Shown in pieces: positions 1 to 8,421 of a stretch of 64,000 nucleotides of DNA; the first letter of the stretch is position 1, and each line of letters starts with the position of its first letter. This DNA is from CAYPTY01 sp964413935. GTDB lineage: Bacteria; Bacteroidota; Rhodothermia; Balneolales; Balneolaceae. The notes beneath the pieces are model-generated. The model was given only the letters and a program-made list of their open reading frames with translations. It made no database searches and was not told the DNA's origin. The stretch covers positions 1-64,000 of the forward strand of contig CAYPTY010000008.1 in the NCBI GenBank assembly GCA_964413935.1, read 5' to 3'. The position numbers were made by a program, and so were the translations under genes.

Positions 1-823
1 GTTCGCCGCCAATTTCATAAGTTGACATTCCCTGCCAGCTGTCGTCGGTGAACTCGTGATCATCCCAGATCACCATGAACGGCCACTTCGCACGGGCTTC
101 CCTGAGATCGGGATCGGACAGATATTCTTTGTATAAATGTCGGTAGTCGTCTAAGGTCTCTGCATGGGTGCTGGCCCATTGAACATCTTCTCCGGTATTG
201 GCGCCACCGCTAGGGAAGGGCGGAAGTTTTCGGGCGCTTCCATATCCGAGGGTTTCATAGATGAAGTCGCCCAGATGCAGCACAAAATCGATCTTTTCAG
301 ATTCAGGAGCATCTGCATCTTCATTGAGCAGCGTGCGATAGGCCTGATAGTAGCCGCCTTCGTAACTCTGGCAGCTGGCGAAAGCGAAGGTGACGTTTTT
401 TGCCGTATCAGGAGCGGGCGCTGTGCGGGTTTCACCCAGCAAATCAGTCATATCCTGTCCGGCCTTAAAGCGGTAATAAAATTTGGTATCCGCTTCCAGC
501 TCATGCACGATAAGGCGAACCGTATGATCGCTGTTCGATGTGGCGGTCATTTTTTTTTCGGCAACCAGCGTGTCAAAGTCTGGGCTTTTTGAAACCTGAC
601 AGGTTACTTCGATGTCTTCGGCTTCCCCATCTATACGCTGAACCCGCGTCCAGAGTACCACGCTATCCTGCGCGGGATCGCCGGAGGCCAGACCCTGGGG
701 AAAATGATAGGTTCCTGCATCCTGATCGGCATCAGAAAGAAGTGCATTAAAAGGAAGGGTAGCGGCCACTGAAAAGCAGCCGATACCCTTGGAGAAAATG
801 GAGATAAATTCTCTTCTTTTCAT
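1..823 (-). CDS. phoD: PhoD-like alkaline phosphatase (3' end outside window)
   Basis: Metallophosphatase of the PhoD family, expected to release phosphate from phosphoesters in the periplasm. I read the frame by hand because it runs off the left edge. It starts at ATG 823 with MKRREFISIF, a twin-arginine type leader (KRREFI) followed by a hydrophobic stretch, so Tat export is likely. The PhoD N-terminal domain is clear (GLASGDPAQDSVVLWTRV). The metal-site motifs HLGDFIYE and WDDHEFTDDSW follow. About 274 codons are present, so roughly half of a typical PhoD is missing beyond base 1. It begins only 19 bases after the TonB receptor stop and is probably co-transcribed with it, making a phosphoester uptake and hydrolysis pair. 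Confidence 0.9.
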   Translation of the reverse strand, partial: MKRREFISIFSKGIGCFSVAATLPFNALLSDADQDAGTYHFPQGLASGDPAQDSVVLWTRVQRIDGEAEDIEVTCQVSKSPDFDTLVAEKKMTATSNSDHTVRLIVHELEADTKFYYRFKAGQDMTDLLGETRTAPAPDTAKNVTFAFASCQSYEGGYYQAYRTLLNEDADAPESEKIDFVLHLGDFIYETLGYGSARKLPPFPSGGANTGEDVQWASTHAETLDDYRHLYKEYLSDPDLREARAKWPFMVIWDDHEFTDDSWQGMSTYEIGGE

Positions 824-842
824 AGAATTGATGGTTTTGGTA

Positions 843-3425
843 TTACAGGCGACCTGTAACCTGAACGCCTACGAATCGCGGAGGTCCAGCAATGAAGGTT
901 GGGATTCCAAAGCTACCACCGGTATTACCGGCATCGATGATATACTCCTCATCCAGCAGGTTTTCCGCATAGAAAGCTACTTCATATCGGCCATCATTGA
1001 AACCGAATCCGGTACGCAGGTTCAGCAGACCATAGGCATCTTCCTGAATGCCCGGAAGGTTGGTTTCCTCGAAGAATACCTCAGTACGGTAGTTGTAGGT
1101 AGGACGGGCGAAGAAGTTAATGCCCTTTGATACCACATAATCAAAGTTAATACCTGCTGAGAAGGAGTGTTCCGGAGTGAGTCGGAATCGGTTGCCTGCC
1201 AGCTGCTGTGGGTTACCATCGTCATCCTCATCATCAAAGGTTGCATCCACATAGCCATAGTTAGCAAAGATGCTGAGTTCTTTGGTTGCGGTGTAATCCA
1301 CAGAGGTTTCGAGGCCTAAGGCTGTTGCCGAACCGGAGTTACGAGGCTGGAACACCAGGTTGTTGTTGGAGTCGAAGAAGGCAATGTTGGTTCTGAAGTT
1401 GCTGTAGTCATAGTAAAAACCACTCACATCAAAACGAAGACGATTGTTGAGCGCCAGTTGTTTGAAGCCCAGTTCGTAGTTGATAACGATTTCCTCATCC
1501 AGAATGGTCACAGCAGCCTCATTAACTCCGGGAGTAGCGGTTGGAGCAGAAGCTACGTTAATCACATTCGGACGTCGGCCTCGGGAGATGGTAGCAAACA
1601 CATTGGAGCCTGAAGCGATTTCATAATCAACAGCAAAACGACCTACCCAGGACTGGAAGGAGTCACTTGCCTCAAAACGCTCTCCATTAGTGGTATTAAC
1701 AAGCAGAGAACCATCAGTACGACCAAGCAGAGCTGTACCCAGAACAGAGGCACTGGCAGGATCATTAACCGGATCAACCTGTGAGGTCTGGAAACCACCG
1801 GTTACATCCTCATAGGTAGCTCTCAAACCACCGGTAAGGCTCAGTTTCGGGGTTACCTGATACGTACCATCGAAGAAGATTTCATATGCGGAGAGTTCAC
1901 CGTAGTTGGTGAAGGTTTCCTGATGCAGGCTCTTGAAGGGGATACCCAGCAGTGCTCCGGCAGATAGGTTTGGAGAACCATCCGGATTCAGCAGCGGAAG
2001 GGCAGGCAGGCCAAATGCACCCAGTGATGGGCTGATGAGGGCATAATAGCTGTTCTCATTGGTTTCGAATGGTACCCCCTGAGAACCGATTTCATAGAAA
2101 TAGCTGGCTCCGATGAAACCGGAGAATTTACCGCCGGAATTGTAGCTCAGGCGAAGTTCCTCAGAAAACTGACGACCTTCGGCGTCTTCCTCGAAATAAA
2201 GCACCGGAGCCACGGTACCATCCGCATCAAAGGGCTCAAGAGAATCAAATCGACGATAGGCAGTGATGGATTTCAGGCTGAGCGACTGGCTCAGGGTACG
2301 ATCTGCAATCAGGGTACCGCCCCAAACGGTTCTTTCCACGAAGAAATCGCGACCTTCGTCAAAACGGGCCGGGTCGTTAGGGTTGGTGTTGTCGCCGGCA
2401 GCAGCAATGGATCCGCTTTTGAAGGAGGTTCCATCAGGGTTATCATACTGATAGTTGAAGATGGCGTCAATGATGGTATTCTCATCCGGAATCCAGCGCA
2501 GAGAAGGTCGGATAGCAAAAGTTTCCTTACCGTTCAGGTTACCACCGGAAAGGTTTTCGATGAAACCGTCTCTTCGGTTGTAGATGAAGGCAAAGCGGCC
2601 CATCAGTTTACCCTCAACAATCGGAGAGTTAACAAAACCGCGGGCAAAAGACTCGTTGAAGTTACCATAGCCCAGCGCCAGTTCAGCATCCAGATAAGGC
2701 TTTGGTTTGTTCTGAATCAGGTGAACGGCACCAATCTGGGCACCACGACCAAACAGCGTACCCTGTGGGCCTTTCAGTACCTCCACACGCTCCATGTCGT
2801 AGAGTTCAACCACAGAACCGCGCGACTTCGAAATGGAAACTCCATCCTGGAAAACGGAAACCCGTGGTTCGATGCGGGAGTCACCACTGTCAGAAGTAAT
2901 ACCGCGAACCACGAAGCCCGGGTTGTTTACTGACTGAATCTGTACCTGAAGTCCGGGTACATAAGCCGATAGTACATCAAACTCCTGAATACCATTATTC
3001 TGGATGAACTCACCCTGATAGTTGGTCACGGTTAAAGGTACATCCTGGATGGACTGGCTTCTGCGCTGTGCGGTTACCACCAGACCTTCTACCACCAGGG
3101 CTTCCTCAACAAGCGTAAGCTGGGTACGGGTGGTTCCGTTGACTTCTACAGTGGTTTCGAGGGTTTCGAAACCAACAAAGCGAACGAGCAGGGTATACGT
3201 GCCGCTGGCGATGGAGCTGAATTCAAAACGACCGTTGGCGTCAGTGATACGGCCAATGTTCAGTTCCTGAATTTCAACGGTGGCACCGGCCAGCAATTCA
3301 CCGTTTTCAGCTTTCACCTCACCTATGAGGCGGGCATTTTGAGCATAAGTAAAGGTAGAGATAGAGATAAACAGAATAAGAAAAGCGAGACTTTTTAAAG
3401 TCCGTAGATTTTTTGGGATAAACAT
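843..3425 (-). CDS. TonB-dependent receptor with N-terminal carboxypeptidase-regulatory domain
   Basis: Outer-membrane active transporter of 860 residues. Residues 1-28 are a signal peptide ending in TYAQ. About 30-115 form a carboxypeptidase-regulatory-like beta domain (NGRFEFSSIASGTYTL), then comes a plug domain (ERVEVLKGPQGTLFGRGA at about 215) and a long barrel ending in VGVQVTGRL. The architecture is that of an iron-complex or general TonB receptor; there is no SusD partner next to it, so a SusC role is unlikely. The substrate cannot be read directly. The downstream PhoD phosphatase and a possible Pho box upstream (3480-3507) suggest a phosphorylated compound. The assignment to the receptor family is firm; the substrate is inference. 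Confidence 0.93.
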   Translation of the reverse strand: MFIPKNLRTLKSLAFLILFISISTFTYAQNARLIGEVKAENGELLAGATVEIQELNIGRITDANGRFEFSSIASGTYTLLVRFVGFETLETTVEVNGTTRTQLTLVEEALVVEGLVVTAQRRSQSIQDVPLTVTNYQGEFIQNNGIQEFDVLSAYVPGLQVQIQSVNNPGFVVRGITSDSGDSRIEPRVSVFQDGVSISKSRGSVVELYDMERVEVLKGPQGTLFGRGAQIGAVHLIQNKPKPYLDAELALGYGNFNESFARGFVNSPIVEGKLMGRFAFIYNRRDGFIENLSGGNLNGKETFAIRPSLRWIPDENTIIDAIFNYQYDNPDGTSFKSGSIAAAGDNTNPNDPARFDEGRDFFVERTVWGGTLIADRTLSQSLSLKSITAYRRFDSLEPFDADGTVAPVLYFEEDAEGRQFSEELRLSYNSGGKFSGFIGASYFYEIGSQGVPFETNENSYYALISPSLGAFGLPALPLLNPDGSPNLSAGALLGIPFKSLHQETFTNYGELSAYEIFFDGTYQVTPKLSLTGGLRATYEDVTGGFQTSQVDPVNDPASASVLGTALLGRTDGSLLVNTTNGERFEASDSFQSWVGRFAVDYEIASGSNVFATISRGRRPNVINVASAPTATPGVNEAAVTILDEEIVINYELGFKQLALNNRLRFDVSGFYYDYSNFRTNIAFFDSNNNLVFQPRNSGSATALGLETSVDYTATKELSIFANYGYVDATFDDEDDDGNPQQLAGNRFRLTPEHSFSAGINFDYVVSKGINFFARPTYNYRTEVFFEETNLPGIQEDAYGLLNLRTGFGFNDGRYEVAFYAENLLDEEYIIDAGNTGGSFGIPTFIAGPPRFVGVQVTGRL

Positions 3426-3479
3426 CTTCAGTAGGGATTGGTTATCTTTGAATTTGGAAGGCGGAAAGTATCCCCGAAT

Positions 3480-3507
3480 GATTATCGTAATGTTAGTATT
3501 GTGTTAA
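3480..3507 (-). promoter_or_regulatory. Candidate Pho box upstream of the TonB receptor
   Basis: On the minus strand three hexamers, TTAACA, CTAACA and ATAATC, lie at exact 11-base spacing (plus-strand 3502-3507, 3491-3496, 3480-3485). PhoB/PhoP-type regulators bind 11-base direct repeats (TTAACA-like in Bacillus, TGTCA-like in E. coli). Nine bases further on is TACTTTCC (3470-3463), a possible -10/-7 element. The spacing fits an activator site next to a promoter. This is a pattern reading, not proven. Confidence 0.45.
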
Positions 3508-3557
3508 GGGTAAGAGATGGCATTGTTATACTTTGGTTAAGACATTAAGGCCATCTT

Positions 3558-3565
3558 TATTTTTG
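3558..3565 (+). promoter_or_regulatory. Possible -7 element (TAnnTTTG) for the mutL operon
   Basis: TATTTTTG matches the Bacteroidota -7 consensus TAnnTTTG exactly. A TTTG lies at 3532-3535, 22 bases upstream, close to the expected -33 distance. It sits 78 bases before the small membrane protein gene. Confidence 0.4.
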
Positions 3566-3643
3566 CATTTAATATTAATTACCAGTTAAATAATCCTATC
3601 AAAGGGAACGAAAAACACAGCACATCAAACTGAAGTAGCACTA

Positions 3644-3847
3644 ATGCTAAGACCTATGTTTGGATATCGTCCCAAGGCCAAGCGCTTCGAATATCAGCCG
3701 CGCTATTACGATCCTGCCGAGGACGAAAAAAGAAAAAGAAGAATTCGAATTGAGACGCATAACCGCAGAAAGCCCAGACAGGTACAAAAGGTATTTTTGC
3801 TGGCGGCCCTGCTCTTCCTGGTGGTTTTTATCATCTCCAAGCTTTAA
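3644..3847 (+). CDS. Small YYDP-motif membrane protein upstream of mutL
   Basis: A 67-residue protein with a basic, charged N-terminal part (KAKRFEYQPRYYDPAEDEK) and one C-terminal transmembrane helix at about 47-66 (VFLLAALLFLVVFIISKL). Similar short proteins with an F-x-Y-x-PRYYDP motif occur beside mutL in Bacteroidota, where some carry the unsupported label riboflavin synthase subunit beta. I see no catalytic motif and assign no function. It ends 6 bases before the mutL start in the same frame, so the two are very probably co-transcribed and translationally coupled. An alternative ATG lies four codons in, at 3656. Confidence 0.75.
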   Translation: MLRPMFGYRPKAKRFEYQPRYYDPAEDEKRKRRIRIETHNRRKPRQVQKVFLLAALLFLVVFIISKL

Positions 3848-3853
3848 ACCTCA

Positions 3854-5674
3854 TTGAAACAAACAGACGCAACCGGCGGCATTATTCGGGTGCTGCCCCC
3901 TGAAATCTCGAATAAAATTGCAGCCGGAGAAGTGATACAGCGTCCGGCTTCCGTGGTTAAAGAACTTCTGGATAATGCTATTGATGCCGGAGCCGATCAC
4001 ATCCGCATTATCACCGAAAAAGCAGGCCGTACTTCCATACAGGTGATCGACAACGGTATGGGCATGGCCGAAGATGATTTAAGGCTTTGCTTTGAGCGAC
4101 ATGCCACCTCAAAAATCAGCAAGGTGGATGACCTTTTTCGCATCCGCACACTGGGCTTCCGGGGTGAAGCCATGGCCTCCATTGCATCCATTTCTCATGT
4201 TCTGGTTAAAACCAAGCGGGTGGAGGACGATCACGGTTATGAATATGAGCTTCACGGGGGTGAGGAAGTTAAGATGATGCCGGCCGGAGCTGAAAACGGC
4301 ACCTCCATCACCGTCAGTAATCTTTTTTACAATGTGCCGGCAAGAAGGCAGTTCCTGAAAACGGATGCCACCGAATTCCGGCATATCCTGCGCACCATAC
4401 AGTACGCGGCATTATCGAATACCAAAGTAGCTTTTGAGCTGCATGCCGATGGGGAAGAAATTTATAATCTGCCTGCCCAGAGCCTGATTGAGCGTATATC
4501 CATGCTGTTTGGCTCCCCTTACCGGGCTTCGCTCATCCCTTTTGAGGAACAAACCAGCCTGATGCGTATCTATGGGTTTGTGTCGGATCCCAAGCTGGCC
4601 AAAAAAAGCCGTGGCGAACAGTTTTTGTTTATCAACGGAAGGCCGTTTCAGCATCGTTATCTGACGCATGTGATTCTGAGTCTCTATGATGCCTGGACCC
4701 GGCAGAATGAGTATCCCTTTTTCGCCCTCTTTTTCGAAGTGGATCCCTCAGAGGTGGATGTGAATGTACATCCCTCCAAAATGGAAGTGAAATTCGAGGA
4801 TGAGCGCTCTGTGATTCAGCTGGCACGTTCGGTGGTGAGCCGGGCACTGAACGAGCATTTTAAGATCCCGGAAATGCCGGATCATGATCCTTTTTTGACC
4901 GCAGGTGATAGTAGAGGCAGGTCATCCTTTGATAATTTTAACTTTCAGGCTCCGCCTGCCGGCCGTGAGGATTCCGGCAACCTTGAAATGCCCTCCCGCA
5001 TCAACTACCGACAGCCTTCAAGACCGCCGAAAGGAGACTGGGATGAACTGATTTATCAGCGGGATAAGGAGGAACCTCTTTTTCAGGGTGATGAAGCTCC
5101 GAAAACAACGCCAGAACGTCGATTCTGGCAATTGCATGAAAGTTATGTTGTTACCCAGACCCGCACCGGAATCTGCCTGATTGATCAGCACTACGCCCAC
5201 CGTCGCATCCTTTTTGAACGGGCCATGAGTGCGGCTGATGAAGCTTTGCCCAGTACCCAGCAGTTGCTTTTTGCACAGACTCTGGAGCTGAGCGCATCCG
5301 ATTTTGCCCTCCTTAAAGAGCTGCATCCCATCCTGCAGAAGATGGGTTTTTCCATAGAACTGATGAGCGGAAATACCGTGATGGTTTCCGGAGTGCCGGC
5401 CGATCTTGATATCGGGGATGAACAGCGTATCCTCATACCCATGCTGCATCAGTATCAGGAGCTGGGTTCGGTTCTGAAGGTGGACGCCCGGGAGCGGCTG
5501 GCCATTGCCTTTGCCAGCAGAGCGGCCATTAACCGCGGTAAAAAGCTGAATCAGGAAGAAATGGAGTCCATTTTTGACCAGCTTTTCGCCTGTTCTGAGC
5601 CCTATAAAGATCCTTTACAAAAGCCCACAATCGTTTATATTCCGCTGGATGAAATTCAATCCCGATTTCGTTGA
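3854..5674 (+). CDS. mutL: DNA mismatch repair protein MutL, nuclease motifs degenerate
   Basis: Mismatch-repair ATPase of 606 residues that couples MutS to strand removal. The GHKL ATPase core is intact: KELLDNAIDAGAD (about 32-44), DNGMGM, GFRGEAMASIAS, and the transducer motif VDVNVHPSKMEVKFE. A linker of about 85 residues joins the C-terminal dimerisation domain. That domain aligns with nuclease-type MutL, but the metal motif DQHAxxE reads DQHYAHR, the usual ACKAA reads ASRAA, and the CPHGRP-like motif is replaced by CSEPYKDPLQKP. The nicking activity may therefore be lost. The start is a TTG at 3854, 6 bases after the preceding stop and without a strong ribosome site. The next gene begins two bases after the mutL stop. 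Confidence 0.95.
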   Translation: MKQTDATGGIIRVLPPEISNKIAAGEVIQRPASVVKELLDNAIDAGADHIRIITEKAGRTSIQVIDNGMGMAEDDLRLCFERHATSKISKVDDLFRIRTLGFRGEAMASIASISHVLVKTKRVEDDHGYEYELHGGEEVKMMPAGAENGTSITVSNLFYNVPARRQFLKTDATEFRHILRTIQYAALSNTKVAFELHADGEEIYNLPAQSLIERISMLFGSPYRASLIPFEEQTSLMRIYGFVSDPKLAKKSRGEQFLFINGRPFQHRYLTHVILSLYDAWTRQNEYPFFALFFEVDPSEVDVNVHPSKMEVKFEDERSVIQLARSVVSRALNEHFKIPEMPDHDPFLTAGDSRGRSSFDNFNFQAPPAGREDSGNLEMPSRINYRQPSRPPKGDWDELIYQRDKEEPLFQGDEAPKTTPERRFWQLHESYVVTQTRTGICLIDQHYAHRRILFERAMSAADEALPSTQQLLFAQTLELSASDFALLKELHPILQKMGFSIELMSGNTVMVSGVPADLDIGDEQRILIPMLHQYQELGSVLKVDARERLAIAFASRAAINRGKKLNQEEMESIFDQLFACSEPYKDPLQKPTIVYIPLDEIQSRFR

Positions 5675-5676
5675 GC

Positions 5677-6780
5677 ATGAATATACTTGCGGTTGAGCCT
5701 TTTTACAGCGGATCCCACAAAGCTTTTCTGAAAGGCCTTGAAAAGTATTCTGCCCACAAGGTGCTGCCTCTTAAACTCAATTACAAAGGCTGGAAATGGC
5801 GCATGCATGGCGATTCCATCACTCTGGCTAAAATGGCTGAACAGGTGACGGAAGATGTGGATCTGCTGCTTATCTCATCCATGACTAATCTACCGGCATT
5901 TATGGGGCTTACCAATCCCCGTTTTGCATTTACGCCCAAAATCATGCTGATGCATGATAATCAGTTTACCCGGCCTATACCGGAGGGGGAGAGCAGAGAT
6001 CTGACCTACTGCTATATCAACTACCTGAGTATGCTGGTGGCGGATATGCTGATATTTCCTTCTCACTTTCACCTGAATGATCTTTTGCAGGCCCTGCCAT
6101 CCTTTCTGGATAACTTCCCGGATGAGAAACGCCTGGACCTGATTGATGAAATCCGGGATAAAAGCGTGGTGATGTATCCCGGGCTCGAGCTGAGTGTGTT
6201 CGATGAGCAAGCTGATTTGCGTCAGGATAACAAGGTTCCGGTGATTGTGTGGAATCAGCGATGGCAGTTTGATCGCAATCCTGCCATGTTTTTTCGGGTG
6301 CTGAATCGGTTGAATGACATCGATCTGGATTTTGAGCTCATTCTCGCCGGCGATACCCGTCATGAGAAGCCCGAAGAATTTGCCAAGGCCTGGGAGCGCT
6401 ATGGCAGGCAAATCACGCATTTTGGCTATGTAGAAGACAAGGCCAATTACAGTAAACTGCTGCACAAGGGCGACATCGTGGTCTCAACGGCTACTTATGA
6501 ATTTTTCTGTACGCCCATCATGGAGGCTATTTACTGCGGCTGTCACCCGCTCATGCCTAAGGCCCTTCATTATCCTGAATTGATTCCCAAACACCTGCAC
6601 GATCCGCTTTTGCATTCGCCTACCTTGTATGAGTCGGAAGATGAGCTGTTTAAAATGCTCAAAAATCTTTTAAATGGCACAAATAAGTCATTGCCCAAGA
6701 GCAGTTTACAAAGTATAAATAGGCATCTGAACTGGTCGGAGAAGATTCAGGAATTTGATGAGTTTTTTGCCCAGTTCTGA
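5677..6780 (+). CDS. QTMAN/GTDC1-like glycosyltransferase (DUF3524), possible queuosine-tRNA mannosyltransferase
   Basis: A GT-B type glycosyltransferase of 367 residues. The N-terminal DUF3524 block is clear: NILAVEPFYSGSHKAFL, then WKWRMHGDS, MHDNQFTRP and VADMLIFPS. The C-terminal nucleotide-sugar domain has WNQRWQFDRNP and EFFCTPIMEAIYCGC followed by PKALHYPE. These blocks match by eye those of animal GTDC1, identified as the enzyme that mannosylates queuosine in tRNA-Asp. Known for the family: the animal activity. Inferred: a tRNA role here. I chose ATG 5677 because the family begins with M-x-I-L-x-x-E; a TTG at 5671 overlaps the mutL stop. It is the last gene of the mutL operon and converges with dnaB 14 bases later. 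Confidence 0.8.
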   Translation: MNILAVEPFYSGSHKAFLKGLEKYSAHKVLPLKLNYKGWKWRMHGDSITLAKMAEQVTEDVDLLLISSMTNLPAFMGLTNPRFAFTPKIMLMHDNQFTRPIPEGESRDLTYCYINYLSMLVADMLIFPSHFHLNDLLQALPSFLDNFPDEKRLDLIDEIRDKSVVMYPGLELSVFDEQADLRQDNKVPVIVWNQRWQFDRNPAMFFRVLNRLNDIDLDFELILAGDTRHEKPEEFAKAWERYGRQITHFGYVEDKANYSKLLHKGDIVVSTATYEFFCTPIMEAIYCGCHPLMPKALHYPELIPKHLHDPLLHSPTLYESEDELFKMLKNLLNGTNKSLPKSSLQSINRHLNWSEKIQEFDEFFAQF

Positions 6781-6794
6781 CAGGTGATCCTGAA

Positions 6795-8321
6795 TCAGAA
6801 GGGAGCTTTTTCGTCCCCACCGGGATTGTGCGGGAGGGGTGGAGCGTCTGACTGAGGAGGCAGCTGTTCATTGGATTCAGCTTCTTCCACATATCCCTGA
6901 TGGAAGGGATCGCTCACATTGCTGGTTGTCGGATTTTCAAAGCGTGCATATTCACCGACAAAGAACTGTCGTACACTACCGGTGGGGCCATTCCGCTGTT
7001 TCCCGATGATCACTTCGGCCAGGCCCGCAGTGGATTGTCCCTCAGGGGTTGTGGTTATTCCGTAGTATTCGGGGCGGTAGAGGAACATTACCACGTCGGC
7101 ATCCTGCTCGATGGAGCCGGATTCACGCAGATCGGATAGTTGAGGTCGTTTGTCGCCAGAACGCTGTTCAACCGCCCGTGAGAGCTGTGACAGGGCGATA
7201 ACCGGAACATCCAGTTCCTTGGCAAGGGCTTTGAGTCCCCGGGAGATAGAAGCAATTTCCTGTTCCCGGCTGCCGAAATCCTTACCGCTGGCCGTCATCA
7301 GCTGCAGGTAATCCACGATGATGATGTCAATGTCATGTTCGGACTTCATCCGGCGGCATTTGGTGCGCAGCTCCATGATGCTGAGTCCGGGCGTATCATC
7401 AATAAATATATCGGCATTGAACAGACGGCTGGCAGCATCAATCAGGGATTTGAATTCCTCATCCTGTAATCGGCCGGAGCGGGCATTCTGGGCATTAACC
7501 CGGGCTTCCATGGTCAGAAAACGCTGAACCAGTGACTGATTCGACATCTCCAGGCTGAAAATGGCCACTTTAGATCTCATTTTTTCATCCAGGTGGAGGG
7601 CGGCATTCCGGGCAACGGTAAGCACAAAGGCGGTTTTACCCATGGAAGGACGTGCAGCGATAATGATTAGGTCGCCTTTCTGCCAGCCTGCGGTATAACG
7701 ATCCACATCCAGTCCGGAAGGCACACCTGTAATACCGGAAGGTTTACCCCGCATTTCCTCCAGATTGGCGAGGGTGTCTTTAAGTACATCGCCTACGGGT
7801 ACGATAGCGGATTTGGTTTTCTGATTGGCCAGATCGAAAATTCGCTGCTCGGTCATGTCGAGCAGGTCGTAGGCATCGCTGCTGCTATCGTAAGCATCCC
7901 TGATCACATGGGTACAGTTCAGAATCAGATTACGTTTAATGGCTTTTTCCGTAACGATCTGGGCGTGATACTCAATATTTGCCGCAGAACTCACTGCACG
8001 CGTCAGATCAGACAGGTAAGCGGCTCCCCCAACCGCATCCAGCAGTTTTTTATCCCGGAGTTCATTTTCGACCGTGAGTAGGTCCAGCGGGTTGTCCCTT
8101 TCATACAAACCATAAAGGGTATCGAAAATATGCCGGTGGGCCTGTTTATAAAAATCATCGGAACTCAGCAGCTGCAGAGCAATGGTGGCGGCCTCATGCT
8201 CGATCAGCATGGCGCCCAGAATCGATTGCTCAACTTCCACAGCCTGAGGAGGAACCCTCCCTTCATGCTCGGTATTGCGCTGATCCCTTTTTTCGTAGTT
8301 CGAACCGTTTTCGCTGGCCAC
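6795..8321 (-). CDS. dnaB: Replicative DNA helicase DnaB
   Basis: Hexameric 5'-3' helicase that opens the replication fork, 508 residues. The N-terminal helical domain (about 22-125) is recognisable by PPQAVEVEQSILGAMLI. The RecA-like motor carries Walker A (AARPSMGKT, about 222-230) and Walker B (IIIVDYLQLM). The motif DLRESGSIEQDADVVMFLYR follows near residue 400. There is no intein. The start is GTG at 8321, preceded by AAGGAAG at good spacing. A terminator hairpin for the upstream operon (8341-8372) lies just before it, so dnaB probably has its own promoter in this short gap or depends on read-through. The C-terminal tail is acidic and proline-rich. Confidence 0.97.
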   Translation of the reverse strand: MASENGSNYEKRDQRNTEHEGRVPPQAVEVEQSILGAMLIEHEAATIALQLLSSDDFYKQAHRHIFDTLYGLYERDNPLDLLTVENELRDKKLLDAVGGAAYLSDLTRAVSSAANIEYHAQIVTEKAIKRNLILNCTHVIRDAYDSSSDAYDLLDMTEQRIFDLANQKTKSAIVPVGDVLKDTLANLEEMRGKPSGITGVPSGLDVDRYTAGWQKGDLIIIAARPSMGKTAFVLTVARNAALHLDEKMRSKVAIFSLEMSNQSLVQRFLTMEARVNAQNARSGRLQDEEFKSLIDAASRLFNADIFIDDTPGLSIMELRTKCRRMKSEHDIDIIIVDYLQLMTASGKDFGSREQEIASISRGLKALAKELDVPVIALSQLSRAVEQRSGDKRPQLSDLRESGSIEQDADVVMFLYRPEYYGITTTPEGQSTAGLAEVIIGKQRNGPTGSVRQFFVGEYARFENPTTSNVSDPFHQGYVEEAESNEQLPPQSDAPPLPHNPGGDEKAPF

Positions 8322-8340
8322 TGATTATCTTCCTTAAATA

Positions 8341-8372
8341 AAAAAAGCCATCCGTCTCAGGCGCTGGATGAC
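8341..8372 (-). terminator. Rho-independent terminator of the mtaB-UDG operon
   Basis: Minus strand: stem GTCATCC / GGATGGC (7 pairs, one wobble) around a 12-base loop, followed by a run of T (plus-strand A run at 8341-8346). It lies between the glycosylase stop and the dnaB start. Confidence 0.7.
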
Positions 8373-8421
8373 TGTTTGTGTGTCATTGATAAGTGTAAGG
8401 CGGGGCGGATTCTTTTTCAAG

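Noticed and set aside
164..592. Plus-strand open frame of 142 codons
   Set aside because: It lies opposite the phoD coding frame, whose motifs are clear; composition does not look like protein.
3022..3270. Plus-strand open frame opposite the TonB receptor
   Set aside because: Shadow of a well-supported gene on the other strand, with no family features.
3525..3548. Second set of TTAA-like words as an extra Pho box
   Set aside because: Spacing is 8 and 10 bases instead of 11, so it does not support the motif.
3644..5674. Fusion of the small membrane protein with MutL (same frame)
   Set aside because: A TAA stop and two codons separate them; the stop is real in sequence and the two parts are separate families.
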